Notes: generated by a model not told the origin, from the letters alone. DNA of 64,000 nt from Olsenella uli DSM 7084 (GCF_000143845.1 NC_014363.1:915186-979185); one strand, 5' to 3'. Numbered from the stretch's first letter, positions 7,853 through 16,558 are shown. A program made the numbers and translations.

Positions 7853-9268
7853 ATGCCTGTCAGTCAGCCCCTTTCCGTCCGAGAGGCGGTCGACATAGCG
7901 AAGCGTGGGGTCGACGCTCTGCCCGCCCTCGTCGTGCGCGGCGAGGTCAGCGGGTTTCGGGGTCCCAACGCCCGTTCGGGTCACTGCTACTTCCAGCTGA
8001 AGGACGAGGCCTCGAGCATGGATGCCATCGTCTGGCGGGGCATCTACCAGTCTGCAGGCTTCAGGCTCAAGGATGGCCTGCAGGTCCAGATGGATGGCAG
8101 GTTCAACGTCTACAACGCCAGCGGCAAGCTCTCGTTCGTCGCCCGTCACGTCGAGCTTGCCGGTGAGGGACTGCTGCGCCAGCAGGTTGCCGAGCTCGCG
8201 CGCAGGCTCGAGCGCGAGGGCCTCATGGAGGAGGGCCGCAAGCGCCCCATCCCGCGCTTTTGCTCCCGCGTGGTCGTGGTGACCTCGCTGTCAGGCAGTG
8301 TCATCGAGGATGTCAAGCGCACGCTCTCCCGCCGCAACCCCCTGGTGGAGATTTTGGTGGCCGGCTGCTCCGTCCAGGGCAGCTCTGCTCCCCCGACGAT
8401 CATCCGTGCCCTTGCCATGGCAGCAGACGCCCGTCCCGACGCCATATTGCTCGTCAGGGGCGGTGGGTCTTTCGAGGACCTCATGTGCTTCAACGACGAG
8501 GCCCTGGCGCGCGCGGTGGCCGCAAGCCCCGTGCCCGTCGTCACGGGCATCGGTCACGAACCCGACACCTCCATCTGCGACATGGTCGCGGACCGCCGCT
8601 GCTCGACGCCCACCGCCGCGGCAGAGTCGGTGGCCCCGGGCATCGACGAGATCGAACGGAGCATCAACGACCGTCAGCTACGGCTCGTGCGTGCCATGTC
8701 CTCCCAGCTCGAGGGTGAGACGCAGCGTCTCGGTACGCTCGGCGAGCTTGCCCGCCGCTCGCTCGAGGTTCGCATCTCGCGTGAGCGCTTGCGCATAGAG
8801 GCCCTCGCCCAGCGCCGTTGCCTCACGGACCCGTATGCCTCCTACGAAGACCTCTCGGCACAGCTTGAGCTTACCGAGCAGCGCCTGCGTGACGCGCCGC
8901 TACGCTCCCTCGTCCATAGGGCGCAGTCCCTCGAGTCCCTCGGACAGAGCTTGCACGTCGCGGGCCCGCAGGCCTGGAGGCGCCTGGGCTTCGAGGTCGA
9001 GCGTGATGGGGCCCTCCTGAGGGGGATCGCGGCACGTATGCTGCGTCCCCACGAAGCCGATCTAGCCCGCAGTGCCGCCGCACTCGACGCGCTCTCGCCG
9101 CTCAGGGTGCTCGCGCGTGGCTACTCCGTCGTCCGGGACGGGTCTGGCCACGTCATGGGAGATGCCGGCGGGGCCAGCGTGGGAGACACGATCGAGGTGA
9201 CGATGGCGCGCGGCTCGCTTGAGGCCGAGGTCAAGGACATCCGTTTGGACGAGGACGTGCGGCGCTAG
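7853..9268 (+). CDS. xseA: Exodeoxyribonuclease VII large subunit
   Basis: Catalytic subunit of ExoVII, which degrades single-stranded DNA to oligonucleotides in repair. The 471-aa product has an N-terminal OB fold (about residues 8-105), the catalytic core with VRGGGSFEDLMCFNDEALARA and GIGHEPDTSICDMVADRRCSTPTAAAE, a long helical region that forms the coiled coil, and a short C-terminal domain ending near LARGYSVVRD. The start has TAGGAG just upstream and follows the peptidase gene by 7 bp. The small subunit gene xseB follows 19 bp downstream. Confidence 0.97.
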   Translation: MPVSQPLSVREAVDIAKRGVDALPALVVRGEVSGFRGPNARSGHCYFQLKDEASSMDAIVWRGIYQSAGFRLKDGLQVQMDGRFNVYNASGKLSFVARHVELAGEGLLRQQVAELARRLEREGLMEEGRKRPIPRFCSRVVVVTSLSGSVIEDVKRTLSRRNPLVEILVAGCSVQGSSAPPTIIRALAMAADARPDAILLVRGGGSFEDLMCFNDEALARAVAASPVPVVTGIGHEPDTSICDMVADRRCSTPTAAAESVAPGIDEIERSINDRQLRLVRAMSSQLEGETQRLGTLGELARRSLEVRISRERLRIEALAQRRCLTDPYASYEDLSAQLELTEQRLRDAPLRSLVHRAQSLESLGQSLHVAGPQAWRRLGFEVERDGALLRGIAARMLRPHEADLARSAAALDALSPLRVLARGYSVVRDGSGHVMGDAGGASVGDTIEVTMARGSLEAEVKDIRLDEDVRR

Positions 9269-9287
9269 TCGCAGGGAAGAGGAGAAG

Positions 9288-9560
9288 ATGGCAGAGAAGA
9301 GCTATCCAAAGATCGAGGACATGAGCTTCAAGGAGGCCTCCATCGAGCTGGAGCAGATCGTGCGTTCGCTTGAGAACGGGGATCTGGAACTCGAGGAGTC
9401 CCTCTCACGCTATGCACGGGGCGTCGAGCTCCTGAAGAGCCTGCGCGAGCGCCTGGCCCGTGCGGAGCAGAAGGTCCAGGTACTTCTTGACGCGACAGAC
9501 GAGGACGCCCCGGTGAGCGACACCACGGCCGCGCCGTCGACGGCCTTCATCGACGAGTAG
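9288..9560 (+). CDS. xseB: Exodeoxyribonuclease VII small subunit
   Basis: Partner that binds the XseA coiled coil. The 90-aa product is almost all helix and has the family core FKEASIELEQIVRSLENGDLELEESLSRYARGVEL. Its tail of about 20 residues is Thr/Ala/Asp-rich and likely disordered. The ATG at 9288 has a strong GAGGAG site. The position directly after xseA confirms the assignment. Confidence 0.97.
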   Translation: MAEKSYPKIEDMSFKEASIELEQIVRSLENGDLELEESLSRYARGVELLKSLRERLARAEQKVQVLLDATDEDAPVSDTTAAPSTAFIDE

Positions 9561-9570
9561 GGGAGAGGGC

Positions 9571-9927
9571 ATGGCAACCAAGGACGACTGCATCTTCTGC
9601 AAGATAGCGAACCACCAGATCGAGTCGGACTACGTGTACGAGGACGAGCTCGTCTGCGCCTTCCGCGACATGGACCCGCAGGCACCCGTACACGTGCTTA
9701 TCGTCCCCAAGCAGCATTACGATGACATCATCGACGACGTGCCCGCCGACACCCTGGTGGCGATGAAGCGCGCCATCGCCGAGGTCGCTCGTCGTGAAGG
9801 GGTAGACGCGTCGGGGTTCAGGATCATAGCCAACACCGGCGCCGACGGGGGCCAGACGGTCCGGCACCTGCATATGCACCTGCTCGGTGGCCGCTCGCTG
9901 GGCGCTGCGATCCTACCCGAGTCCTAG
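9571..9927 (+). CDS. HIT family protein (HinT-like nucleotide hydrolase)
   Basis: Histidine-triad hydrolase acting on nucleoside phosphoramidates or AMP conjugates; cytosolic. The 118-aa product has CIFCKIANHQIESDYVYED at the N-terminus (two Cys that may bind zinc), APVHVLIVPKQHY in the middle, and the HxHxHxx triad as HLHMHLLGG at about residues 98-106. It follows xseB by 10 bp with a GGGGAGAGG ribosome site and is likely the last gene of that operon. Confidence 0.95.
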   Translation: MATKDDCIFCKIANHQIESDYVYEDELVCAFRDMDPQAPVHVLIVPKQHYDDIIDDVPADTLVAMKRAIAEVARREGVDASGFRIIANTGADGGQTVRHLHMHLLGGRSLGAAILPES

Positions 9928-10019
9928 GGCCCATCCTCGGACCCGTCCCGTCCGACAGGCGCTATCATGGTTCGCGCTTGTGCGTCCAATCGGGGTGCGT
10001 CCCCGGCGAGAGGAGACTT

Positions 10020-11201
10020 ATGATCGTTCTGGTTATCAACGCTGGCAGCTCTTCGCTCAAGTACCAACTTCTGGACACCGCGACGGGCCAGGTGCATGCA
10101 AAGGGCAACTGCGAGCGCATCGGCATCGACGGCTCCTTCGTCGGCCACGAGGAGAATGGCTCTGGCAAGCGGAGGCTCGAGGTCGCCCTCCCGGATCACA
10201 AGACCGCCATCAAGTACGTCTTCGACATCCTCTCCGAGGCTGGCTTCGACACCGACAAGATCGAGGGCATCGGCCACCGCGTGGTCCAGGGCGGCTGGTA
10301 CTTCCCCGAGTCCAAGGTCGTCACCGAAAAGACCCTGGGATGGGTCCGCGAGGTCGCGCCGCTCGCTCCGCTGCACAACTATGCCGAGGCGGACGTCATC
10401 GAGATCTGCCGCGAGATGTTCCCCTCCATCGGCAACGTCATCGTGGCCGACACCTCCTTCCACTACAACATCCCCGAGAAGGCCTGGCGCTACGCCCTGC
10501 CGCGCGACGTGGTCGACAGGCTCCACATCCGCAAGTATGGCGCCCATGGCACCTCGCACCGCTACATCTGGAAGAAGACGGCCGAGTTCCTGGACGGTGA
10601 CGTGCACAAGCTCGTCTCCTGCCACCTGGGTTCGGGCGCGTCGCTGTCGGCCATCGAGGACGGGCGCGACAAGGAGACCACGATGGGCCTCACCCCGCTC
10701 GACGGCCTGATCATGGGCACCCGCTGCGGCACCATCGACCCCGCCACGGTCGCCTACCTCATGCGCGAGGGGGGCTACTCCATCGACGAGGTCGACACCA
10801 TGATGAACAAGCAGTCCGGCCTGCTCGCCCTCTCGGGCCTCTCCTCGGACTCCCGCGACATCGAGGAGGCCGCCGAGGGCGGTGACGCCAACTGCCAGCT
10901 CGCCCTCGAGATGTTCTACTACCGCACCTCCCAGCTCATCGCCGAGATGGCCCAGTCCATGCATGGCTTCGACACCATGGTGTTCACTGCCGGCATCGGC
11001 GAGAACTCCTCCACCATGCGCCTGGGCGTCGCCAAGGAGCTGGAGTGGCTGGGCGTCAGGATCGACGAGGAGGCGAACAAGGTCCGCTCTGGCGAGCCGC
11101 GCGTGATCTCCACCGAGGACTCTGCGGTCAAGGTCCTCGTCGTCCCGACCAACGAGGAGCTTATGATCGCCCTCGACGTCGAGGAGCTGCTCTCAAAGTA
11201 G
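10020..11201 (+). CDS. ackA: Acetate kinase
   Basis: Converts acetyl phosphate and ADP to acetate and ATP, the energy-yielding step of acetate fermentation. The 393-aa product has NAGSSSLKYQLLD at the start, GIGHRVVQGG, SYHYNIP-like TSFHYNIPEKAWRYALP, HLGSGASLSAI and FTAGIGENSS. The conserved HRVVHGG reads HRVVQGG here, and GTRSGDIDP reads GTRCGTIDP. AGGAGACTT precedes the ATG. The pta gene is 12 kb away on the other strand, so the two acetate genes are not in one operon. Confidence 0.97.
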   Translation: MIVLVINAGSSSLKYQLLDTATGQVHAKGNCERIGIDGSFVGHEENGSGKRRLEVALPDHKTAIKYVFDILSEAGFDTDKIEGIGHRVVQGGWYFPESKVVTEKTLGWVREVAPLAPLHNYAEADVIEICREMFPSIGNVIVADTSFHYNIPEKAWRYALPRDVVDRLHIRKYGAHGTSHRYIWKKTAEFLDGDVHKLVSCHLGSGASLSAIEDGRDKETTMGLTPLDGLIMGTRCGTIDPATVAYLMREGGYSIDEVDTMMNKQSGLLALSGLSSDSRDIEEAAEGGDANCQLALEMFYYRTSQLIAEMAQSMHGFDTMVFTAGIGENSSTMRLGVAKELEWLGVRIDEEANKVRSGEPRVISTEDSAVKVLVVPTNEELMIALDVEELLSK

Positions 11202-11361
11202 GCACTCCGCGTAGACACCCCGAATAGGCGTCCCGCGACCCTTGCATCTCGTAGGGCCACGCCTTCGACATCGACCAGGACCGGTGTCATGGCACCGGCC
11301 AAGAGCTGCGCTATGGCATCTGGCGGCGGCAACTGACCAACTTCGAGAGAGGAGCGGATTC

Positions 11362-12195
11362 ATGACCATCGGCATCACCGGCGTGACGGGCAAGCTCGGC
11401 TCCTACACTGCCCGTGTCATCGCGGATGCAGACATCCCGTCCATCCACCTTGCGCGGACACCGGCGAGGGCGGAGCCCTACGAGCGAGCAGAGATCCGTC
11501 AGGCCAGCTATGAGAACACACCAGCAACGGTGGCGGCCCTGACGGGCGTCGACGTGCTGCTCATGGTCTCTGCACGCGAGAACCCTCGACGTGCGGAGGA
11601 GCACGGGGCCTTCGTGGACGCGGCCAAGGCGGCCGGTGTGCGTCACATCGTGTACACGTCGTTCTATGGGGCGAGCGAGCAGGCCACCTTCACCCTCTCG
11701 CATGACCACGCGAGGACAGAGCGCCACATCAGGGAGGCAGGCCTCGCCTACACCTTCCTGCGGGACAACTTCTACCTGGACTTCTTCGTGGACATGTGTG
11801 TGAACGACGGAGAGATCCGCGGGCCCGCAGGCGCGGGGAGGGTGTCGGCCGTCGCGCGGCGGGACAGCGCCGCCGTGGCGGCAGCCATCCTGATGGACCC
11901 GCAGGTCTGGGAGGATCGTGTGCTGAACCTCACGGGCCCGGAGGACCTCACCATGGGGGAGATCGCCCGTGCGGTCAGCCAGTCCACCGGCACAGAGGCA
12001 TCCTTCCATGACGAGACGATCGAGGAGGCCTATGCCTCGCGCCTGCGGTGGCCTGCGGAGCAGTGGCAGTACGACGCTTGGGTGAGCACGTACACCGCCA
12101 TCAGGGCAGGCGAGCAGGAGGGCGTCTCCACCGATGTCGAGCGCGTCCTCGGACGCCCTGCCACGTCTTTGCGCGACCTGCTGGAGGAGTGCTAG
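11362..12195 (+). CDS. NmrA/QorB-like NAD(P)-binding reductase
   Basis: Atypical short-chain reductase of the NmrA/YtfG group, possibly a quinone reductase; the substrate is unknown. The 277-aa product begins with the NAD(P) motif GVTGKLGSYTAR (residues 5-16), has VDVLLMVSARE and GVRHIVYTSFYGA in the Rossmann fold, and ends with a variable substrate domain. The ATG at 11362 has GAGAGGAG upstream. It converges on a decayed PadR-type regulator gene; the two stop codons overlap. Confidence 0.85.
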   Translation: MTIGITGVTGKLGSYTARVIADADIPSIHLARTPARAEPYERAEIRQASYENTPATVAALTGVDVLLMVSARENPRRAEEHGAFVDAAKAAGVRHIVYTSFYGASEQATFTLSHDHARTERHIREAGLAYTFLRDNFYLDFFVDMCVNDGEIRGPAGAGRVSAVARRDSAAVAAAILMDPQVWEDRVLNLTGPEDLTMGEIARAVSQSTGTEASFHDETIEEAYASRLRWPAEQWQYDAWVSTYTAIRAGEQEGVSTDVERVLGRPATSLRDLLEEC

Positions 12196-12411
12196 GTGCC
12201 TCGTGTCAAGGCCTTCTCGCGCTGACCTTCTCGCACAAGGCAGGAGACGGTCCCCACATCGAGAACTTCCTGCCCCGCTGGGGTGATGTCGTAGAGCTCG
12301 CGCCTCTCTTCCTACACGACGAAGCGAACGAGCCCGTTCTTCTCCATCTTGGAGAGGTTTCCGTATATCGTGCCTGCCGGCGCCTGCGCCTCTTTGTCCG
12401 CCAGTGTTGCA
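12192..12411 (-). pseudogene. Remnant of a PadR-like transcriptional regulator
   Basis: The minus strand reads LADKEAQAPAGTIYGNLSKM, then EKNGLVRFVV, a TAG stop (12312-12314), then in the same frame EERRELYDITPAGQEVLDVG and onward to a stop at 12192. This is the wing and recognition-helix pattern of PadR-like winged-helix proteins. It is interrupted by an in-frame stop exactly in the beta-wing, and the N-terminal helix is missing or frame-disrupted upstream. The gene is therefore dead or, less likely, a sequencing error. It may have regulated the neighbouring reductase or the ABC-2 permease remnant. Confidence 0.7.
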
Positions 12412-12500
12412 CGGTGCAGGTGCGTATCCAGGCGGCACAGGCGTATGCCCTTTCGCGAAATCTCGGGCTTCGACTGCCAGAAGTGTGTACCCGAGGCACC

Positions 12501-12646
12501 AGAAGTGAGTGACGGGCACTCACTTCCAATGACTATGCTAGCGCCTGTGCCTGCGGAAATGACGAGGGACATGCTTTTCTCGGGATCTGCGCGCCCCCTG
12601 GGAGGCCGAAAAAGCACTCACTTCTGACGGCTAGGTACTCACTTCT
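12501..12646. repeat. Repeat element, copy A
   Basis: Starts with a 10-bp perfect inverted repeat (12502-12511 with 12517-12526) built on GAAGTGAGTG, then about 70 bp of spacer. It then has GGGAGGCCGAAAAAGCACTCACTTCT (26 bases at 12600-12625) and a further ACTCACTTCT at 12637-12646. Copy B at 14712-14880 has the same order of parts. The stretch 12647-12946 that follows contains no gene or motif I can support. Confidence 0.7.
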
Positions 12647-12946
12647 GATTGGGCGCGCTTCTGATCGGATGCCTGCCGAATTCGGCTATGGTATGCGTGA
12701 AGCAGCTGTGAGACTCGTAGTTGGATGCCCTTCCACGTGAGGGGGGCGCCGCTTTCGTCGGATGCACATGTCGAGAGATGCCCCCTTCGAACGGCGACGC
12801 TGCGAGTTGCGCTGCGTGTAGTGCCCGTCTGGCTGTGGTGTCCTTCCGACCTTACGGTCCTATGGTCTATGATCTCCCTGACAAGCGGGGAGTCGAGGAC
12901 GTGGCAGGGCATTGGGGCCAGGCGCATGGAATGAGGTCGGTGAGGC

Positions 12947-13789
12947 ATGCGACGAGTGACGAGGCCTGTGAGGGGGCTCGTCGTCCCCCTCATGGGGTCC
13001 TTCCTTCTCGTGCTCTGCGTCGCCCTCTTGGTCTCAGGGTGTGCCCAGGAGCCTTCTCGGGAATACGGGGTGTTTCTGGGTATCAGCGGAAACGAGATTG
13101 AGCGGCTCGACGGATACGACATCGTCGTGATCGAGCCTTCCGAGTTCAATGCGGAGCAGATCGAAGCGCTGCATGCCGACGGCACGACGGTCTACGGATA
13201 TCTCAACGTGGGGGCGATCGAGGGGTGGCGACCGTACTACGACCGCTTCCGGGACATGACCCTGGGCGTCTACGAGGACTGGCCGGACGAGCGCTGGGTG
13301 GATGTGACGTCGGCGGCGTGGCGGGATTTCATCGTCAACGAACTGGGCAAGGAATATGCCGCCATGGGCCTGGACGGCTTCTTCTTGGATAACGCTGACG
13401 TCTACCATCACTATCGCACGGACGAGACGTTCGAAGGACTGAGCCTCATGTTGAGGGGGCTTAAGGGCTACGGCCTCCCTCTCGTCGTGAACGGCGGTGA
13501 CGACTTCGTCTCGAGATGCATCGACGACGGCAGCGCACAGGGCCTCTTTGACGGAATCAACCAGGAGACGGTCTTCACCAGCATCGACTTCGAGCGCGGG
13601 ACCTACGGGGAGCGGACGGAGGGGGAGTGCGCCTTCTGGCAGGACTACCTCGCCAAGGCCAAGCAAAGCGGCCTCTCCGTTTACTTGCTGGAATACGGGG
13701 CAGACCAGGGGCTTGCGATGCGCATAGACGCGTACTGCCGGGAGAACGGCTTTCTCTGGTATGACGCGGAAGGCCTAGAGCTACGGTAG
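12947..13789 (+). CDS. GH114-like (endo-alpha-1,4-polygalactosaminidase family) lipoprotein
   Basis: Predicted exported TIM-barrel glycosidase that would cut galactosamine-rich polysaccharide. The 280-aa product has a lipoprotein signal: basic start, hydrophobic LLVLCVALLVSGC with the lipobox cysteine near residue 32. It then has YDIVVIEPSEF, VYGYLNVGAIEGWRPYYDRF, GLDGFFLDNADVY (acidic catalytic candidates), LPLVVNGGDDFV and GLSVYLLEYG. These follow the order of the GH114/TM1410 family. The ribosome site is modest (GAGGTCGGTGAGG). It stands alone between two repeat elements, suggesting acquisition. Substrate is inferred from the family only. Confidence 0.82.
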   Translation: MRRVTRPVRGLVVPLMGSFLLVLCVALLVSGCAQEPSREYGVFLGISGNEIERLDGYDIVVIEPSEFNAEQIEALHADGTTVYGYLNVGAIEGWRPYYDRFRDMTLGVYEDWPDERWVDVTSAAWRDFIVNELGKEYAAMGLDGFFLDNADVYHHYRTDETFEGLSLMLRGLKGYGLPLVVNGGDDFVSRCIDDGSAQGLFDGINQETVFTSIDFERGTYGERTEGECAFWQDYLAKAKQSGLSVYLLEYGADQGLAMRIDAYCRENGFLWYDAEGLELR

Positions 13790-14055
13790 CCTCGGCGTGT
13801 AGGCGCCCTCACACATCTAAGTCGCTCCTGCAGGACGCGACAGCACCCGCACCCAGTAGGCGTCATCGACGGCGGAGCTTGCGGTCTTGTCGCGGAGGCG
13901 CCCTACTGTATTCGCTAACGCAGAAGTCGACAACTTGGGGCTGCGGTGGGAATCCTAGATCGTTTTGATTTCTATGTTAGACCGGCATTGACCTCGGCAC
14001 CGTCCTCCCAGTAGTCCCCGAGGGGCTACGGCATCTCGACGAGGGTGCGCCTCGT
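13790..14055. other. Gap between GH114-like gene and permease remnant
   Basis: No gene is supported. I see a short inverted repeat around 13821-13841 (GTCGC...GCGAC around TCCTGCAGGA) and two GGCGCC-centred stretches, near 13811 and 13906. This may be the debris of the missing 5' part of the permease gene that follows. Confidence 0.4.
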
Positions 14056-14592
14056 ATGGACGTGCCTGCCTCCCGCAAGCTGCCCGGAGAGGGCATCCCT
14101 TCTGTCGTACTCGGGATGACGTGCCCCCTGCTCCAGCTGGGCGAGCTGTGCAGCGCGGTGGTGGTGAGCTGCGTCGTCACGGCGGCGGTCGCGCTCGTCG
14201 GACGGGTGACGTGGGGCCTGCGTCTCTTTGTCTCGCCGGGCTCCGTCGCGGCCATCGTGGTCTGCTCCTTGGGGATGTACGGCATGGGCCTGGTCTTGGA
14301 TGGCGTCGCCGTCAGGTACAAGCGGACGGGGTCGCTGCTGCTCCTGTTTCAGCTCGGCCTGCTGCTTGTGACCGATACGCTCCCCTCGGACCCGGGCGTC
14401 CTGGCCTTCACGCGAGCGATCCCCCTGACCGCGTGCAACGACTTCATCCGCCTGTCCATGACGGGAGGGGACCCTGGTGGGGCGCTGGTTGCCCTGGTCG
14501 TCACGTCGCTTGCCTGGCTGGTCGTCGGCAACGTCACATTCCATCTCCTTCTCGCAAAGGCAAGGAGAGATGGGAACCTCCTCTTTTACTGA
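14056..14592 (+). pseudogene. 3' remnant of an ABC-2 type transporter permease
   Basis: The 178 codons encode about four to five membrane helices (LGELCSAVVVSCVVTAAVALVG, SVAAIVVCSLGMYGMG, GSLLLLFQLGLLLVTDTL, ALVALVVTSLAWLVVG) and end KARRDGNLLFY. This matches the C-terminal half of ABC-2 permeases, in which a last extracytoplasmic loop contains IPLT. The N-terminal half and the partner ATPase gene are missing, the ATG at 14056 has no convincing ribosome site, and the open frame begins only at 13979. I read it as a truncated gene, although a short free-standing membrane protein cannot be excluded. Confidence 0.6.
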
Positions 14593-14711
14593 ATGGGAAA
14601 GCGAATGGGACTTGTCTTACCTCATGAGGTGCACCCCTGACTCCGGGAGGCACTCGGAGGCCGAAGCCGGCTGATGACCATTTCCTCCTATCCACCTTCC
14701 ATCCTCCCCAT

Positions 14712-14880
14712 CCATCAGAAGTGAGCACCAGTGCCATCAGAAGTGAGTACCAATGCTCACTTCTGATGGATGGGACAAGCCTGTTACCTGCGACTATGTC
14801 AGGAGGTATTTGTCTGTCGGATGCCAGATGCCTTCGGGAGGCCAAAAAAGTACTCACTTCTCAAAAAAGTGCTCACTTCT
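14712..14880. repeat. Repeat element, copy B
   Basis: Two tandem 22-bp units (14712-14733 and 14734-14755, each beginning CCATCAGAAGTGAG) are followed by an inverted copy (14756-14769). Together 14734-14747 and 14756-14769 make a perfect 14-bp stem with an 8-nt loop. After a spacer comes GGGAGGCCAAAAAAGTACTCACTTCT (14836-14861), 24 of 26 bases identical to copy A, and another CTCACTTCT at 14872-14880. Confidence 0.75.
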
Positions 14881-15447
14881 GGTAACCGAAACCGGGATCG
14901 GCAACCCGAGACCGGGGTCGTCCTCTCGGGCTCCAGAACCGCGATCCTCCCCGCCACGGTCGCCTGTGGTCCAGTGGTAGGCGAGACGAGCGCCACCATC
15001 AGGCAGATGTACGGTGCCGCAGCGCACAAAGCCTAGCCCCTCCAGCAGGCCCTGCATGGGCAGGTTGTCCTCATGGGTGTCAGCGCGCACGTCGCAGCCC
15101 CAAGAACAGGCCCAGGACATGCAAGCACCTCCAACGCCCGTGCCCTGGACTCGCGCGGCAATGCGGTGCACGACCTTGTAGGGCTTGTCGTTGAGCCAGC
15201 TGCCTCCCCCGATGGAACCATAGCTAGGATCAGGTCCGTCCAGCAGCGTGAGGCAGCCTAGGACCCCGCTCCCTCCCTCGCACACGTAGCAGTACCCGAC
15301 GGCGATGTCCCGCTCTGCCGTCGAGCGCGAGGGGTAGCCGTCCGACCACTGCGTCGCGTTGCCGTGGGCTTGCATGAAGCCGCGCGCCCGTTCGTAGCAG
15401 TCCGCTATGTCATCGAGGTCGTGTGGTGTCGCGAGGCGTATGTGCAA
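14854..15447 (-). CDS. GNAT family N-acetyltransferase
   Basis: Acetyl-CoA-dependent acetyltransferase, target unknown. The 197-aa product starts MHIRLATPHDLDDIADCYERA, has the GNAT core with VLGCLTLLDG and ends its fold with RADTHEDNLPMQGLLEGLGFVRCG and LAYHW. The acetyl-CoA loop (RVQGTGVGGACM) is a relaxed version of the usual R/Q-x-x-G-x-G/A. The start codon is TTG at 15447 with GGAAGGG upstream. About 36 residues follow the fold, the last ten encoded inside repeat copy B, so the tail is probably not ancestral. It follows the aldose-epimerase gene by 36 bp. Confidence 0.85.
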   Translation of the reverse strand: MHIRLATPHDLDDIADCYERARGFMQAHGNATQWSDGYPSRSTAERDIAVGYCYVCEGGSGVLGCLTLLDGPDPSYGSIGGGSWLNDKPYKVVHRIAARVQGTGVGGACMSWACSWGCDVRADTHEDNLPMQGLLEGLGFVRCGTVHLPDGGARLAYHWTTGDRGGEDRGSGAREDDPGLGLPIPVSVTRSEHFFEK

Positions 15448-15483
15448 CTCGATGCCCTTCCGCGTTCGGCCGGAGCGCTTGCC

Positions 15484-16380
15484 TTACAGGGGTCGCATCA
15501 CGAACGCATGAGCCTGCGTCTGCCCCGGGGCAAGCAGGCTCATGCCGCGTTTGCGCTCGAAGACGTCGTCCTCGTCGAGTGCGGTCGCGCAGCCGGTCCA
15601 GGGTTCGAGCGCCACGAACGGCGCGCCCCCGGCAGCCGACCACACGCCCAGGTAGTCGAAGCCCTCGAAGTCCACGCGCATGCCATGGCCCCTGGGTCCG
15701 ACGAGGCGGACGGTCCGGTCCGGGACGTCCTCGAACACTAGCGTGTCAATGGAGAAGAGCTGGTGGGAGAGGGGCAACGTATCCGATGCGTCGAGCAGGT
15801 CTATGCGATTGTCGAAGTCGAGCAGACCGCTTCGCGTGTCTATGCTGGGCGTGGCGTAGGTCCACGGGCGTGAGAACTCCAGGCGGTACTGGGAGAAGTC
15901 CTCGTTGGCGGCGCTAGCTTCTGGTCCGGGTGCCGGTACGTTGAACGCGGGATGCCCGCCCACGACGTAGGGGAGCGTCTCGTCGCCGGTGTTGGTGACG
16001 AGGAACTCCTGGCGCACGCCGCCCTCGACGACGGAGTAGCTCACGCGCAGATCGAAGTCATAGGGATACTGCCTGCGCGTCTCCTTGCTGGAGGACAGCA
16101 CGTACGAGAGGGACGCGCCATCCCTCCTCTCGAGAGCGAAGGTATGGTTGCGCGCGAGTCCGTGTCGCCCCAGGCTGATCCTCCCTTGGGCCGACTCTGC
16201 CTGCCCGTCCCTGATGTTGCCGACGATGGGGAAGAGGACGGGGGCGCGGCGCGGCCACCAACGCCCGTCACCCTGCCAGAGGAACTCCCCGTCGCCCACC
16301 TTGAGGCTCATGAGCTGGGCCCCCAGTGGGCTGACCTCTATCCTGATGCCAGCGTTGCCTGCGACGTCATGTGTATCCAT
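15484..16380 (-). CDS. Aldose 1-epimerase family protein
   Basis: Galactose mutarotase-like protein of the bacterial LacX/YeaD-type branch; it likely interconverts sugar anomers or binds a hexose phosphate. The 298-aa beta-sandwich product has GAQLMSLKVGDGEFLWQGD near the start, APVLFPIVGNIRDGQ, GRHGLARNHTF and VVGGHPAFNVP (active-site His), then ALEPWTGCATALDE (acidic residue region). ATG 16380 has GGGAGGAG upstream; a 15-codon upstream extension is unlikely. Probably cotranscribed with the acetyltransferase that follows. Confidence 0.9.
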   Translation of the reverse strand: MDTHDVAGNAGIRIEVSPLGAQLMSLKVGDGEFLWQGDGRWWPRRAPVLFPIVGNIRDGQAESAQGRISLGRHGLARNHTFALERRDGASLSYVLSSSKETRRQYPYDFDLRVSYSVVEGGVRQEFLVTNTGDETLPYVVGGHPAFNVPAPGPEASAANEDFSQYRLEFSRPWTYATPSIDTRSGLLDFDNRIDLLDASDTLPLSHQLFSIDTLVFEDVPDRTVRLVGPRGHGMRVDFEGFDYLGVWSAAGGAPFVALEPWTGCATALDEDDVFERKRGMSLLAPGQTQAHAFVMRPL

Positions 16381-16558
16381 GTCTCTCCTCCCTCGCGTTA
16401 CCCTATTATGGACGACGTCCGGCATGACGACGCCGGCGTTATGGATGGCGAGGCGCTATAAGTGCTGGGGTGGCGCGCTCTGGACGGCGATGCCGTTATG
16501 GATGACGATGCCGCGCGCGGAGCAGGAGCGGGGCGACGGAAGGGTGAGGACGGCCACG

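Noticed and set aside
12312-12617. 101-codon open frame on the minus strand as a real small gene
   Set aside because: Only its last third resembles PadR; the frame stops at the internal TAG and has no ribosome site, so it was merged into the pseudogene call.
14712-14769. CRISPR-like array
   Set aside because: Only two direct 22-bp units plus an inverted one, no regular spacers and no cas genes. It is a dyad repeat instead.
16381-16558. Degenerate TATGGATG-type repeats between the epimerase and ABC fusion genes
   Set aside because: Short, imperfect and in GC-rich sequence; could be chance and gives no clear structure.
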